A stretch of DNA of 13,597 nt from an uncultured Balneolaceae bacterium (GTDB taxonomy: Bacteria > Bacteroidota > Rhodothermia > Balneolales > Balneolaceae): positions 1 through 13,597 of the forward strand of contig CALJMB010000217.1 in NCBI GenBank assembly GCA_937982515.1, read 5' to 3'. The notes below the pieces were generated by a model. The model saw only the letters and a list, made by a program, of their open reading frames with translations. It was not told where the DNA came from and did not search any database. The translations under genes were made by a program, and so were the position numbers. Positions 13,587 to 13,597 of this stretch are shown one piece after another (position 1 is the stretch's first letter; each line of letters opens with the position of its first letter).

Positions 13587-13597
13587 TTGGTGGTTAG

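Noticed and set aside
1..13597. CRISPR array, tRNA/rRNA genes, prophage, toxin-antitoxin or defence system
   Set aside because: No regularly spaced direct repeats, cloverleaf-like sequences, integrase/transposase motifs or small toxin-like gene pairs were seen; the palindromic repeats are dispersed and of different families.

Overview
The window looks like a chromosomal stretch from a free-living Bacteroidota-type bacterium, possibly the Balneolota/Rhodothermota branch; this assignment is an inference. It rests on a secreted Reg_prop beta-propeller protein, a CHRD-domain secreted protein, a short Omp85-type barrel and a lipoprotein sugar dehydrogenase, on genes with and without Shine-Dalgarno sites, and on many palindromic intergenic repeats. 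No tRNA, rRNA, CRISPR array, transposase, integrase or phage gene was seen.

Layout. Positions 1-653 (minus) hold the 5' part of a secreted Reg_prop propeller protein that runs off the left edge. Positions 1137-4518 (minus) hold three genes: a zinc-type medium-chain dehydrogenase, a Gfo/Idh/MocA oxidoreductase starting 4 nt after it, and, 273 nt further on, a CgeB-like glycosyltransferase. They read as a small sugar-modification and glycosyl-transfer cassette. Positions 4916-6880 (minus) hold an envelope-related set: a one-TM protein of unknown function, a DUF421 membrane protein 11 nt downstream, and a membrane-anchored LEA14/WHy-like protein about 100 nt further on. Divergent to these, a small secreted CHRD protein lies at 7141-7602 (plus), convergent with a large 513-residue SGNH/GDSL hydrolase at 7749-9290 (minus).

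The right third is on the plus strand: an AhpD-like CxxC protein (9662-10033), an Omp85-type outer-membrane barrel that follows in the same frame from a non-ATG start (10052-11188), uroporphyrinogen-III synthase (11329-12057) and a PQQ-type glucose/sorbosone dehydrogenase lipoprotein (12426-13586).

No defence or mobile system with a clear novel signature is present. The most unusual material is the density of palindromic or inverted-repeat elements between genes (about 961-1097, 2283-2362, 7629-7781, 9445-9478, 11205-11310, 12096-12128, 12175-12376). One of them appears to supply the 3' end of the SGNH hydrolase gene. Other points of interest are the three-gene glycan cassette, the unknown/DUF421 pair, the large SGNH protein and the unusual CMD/Omp85 junction. 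All functional calls come from reading the sequence; no database search was run.
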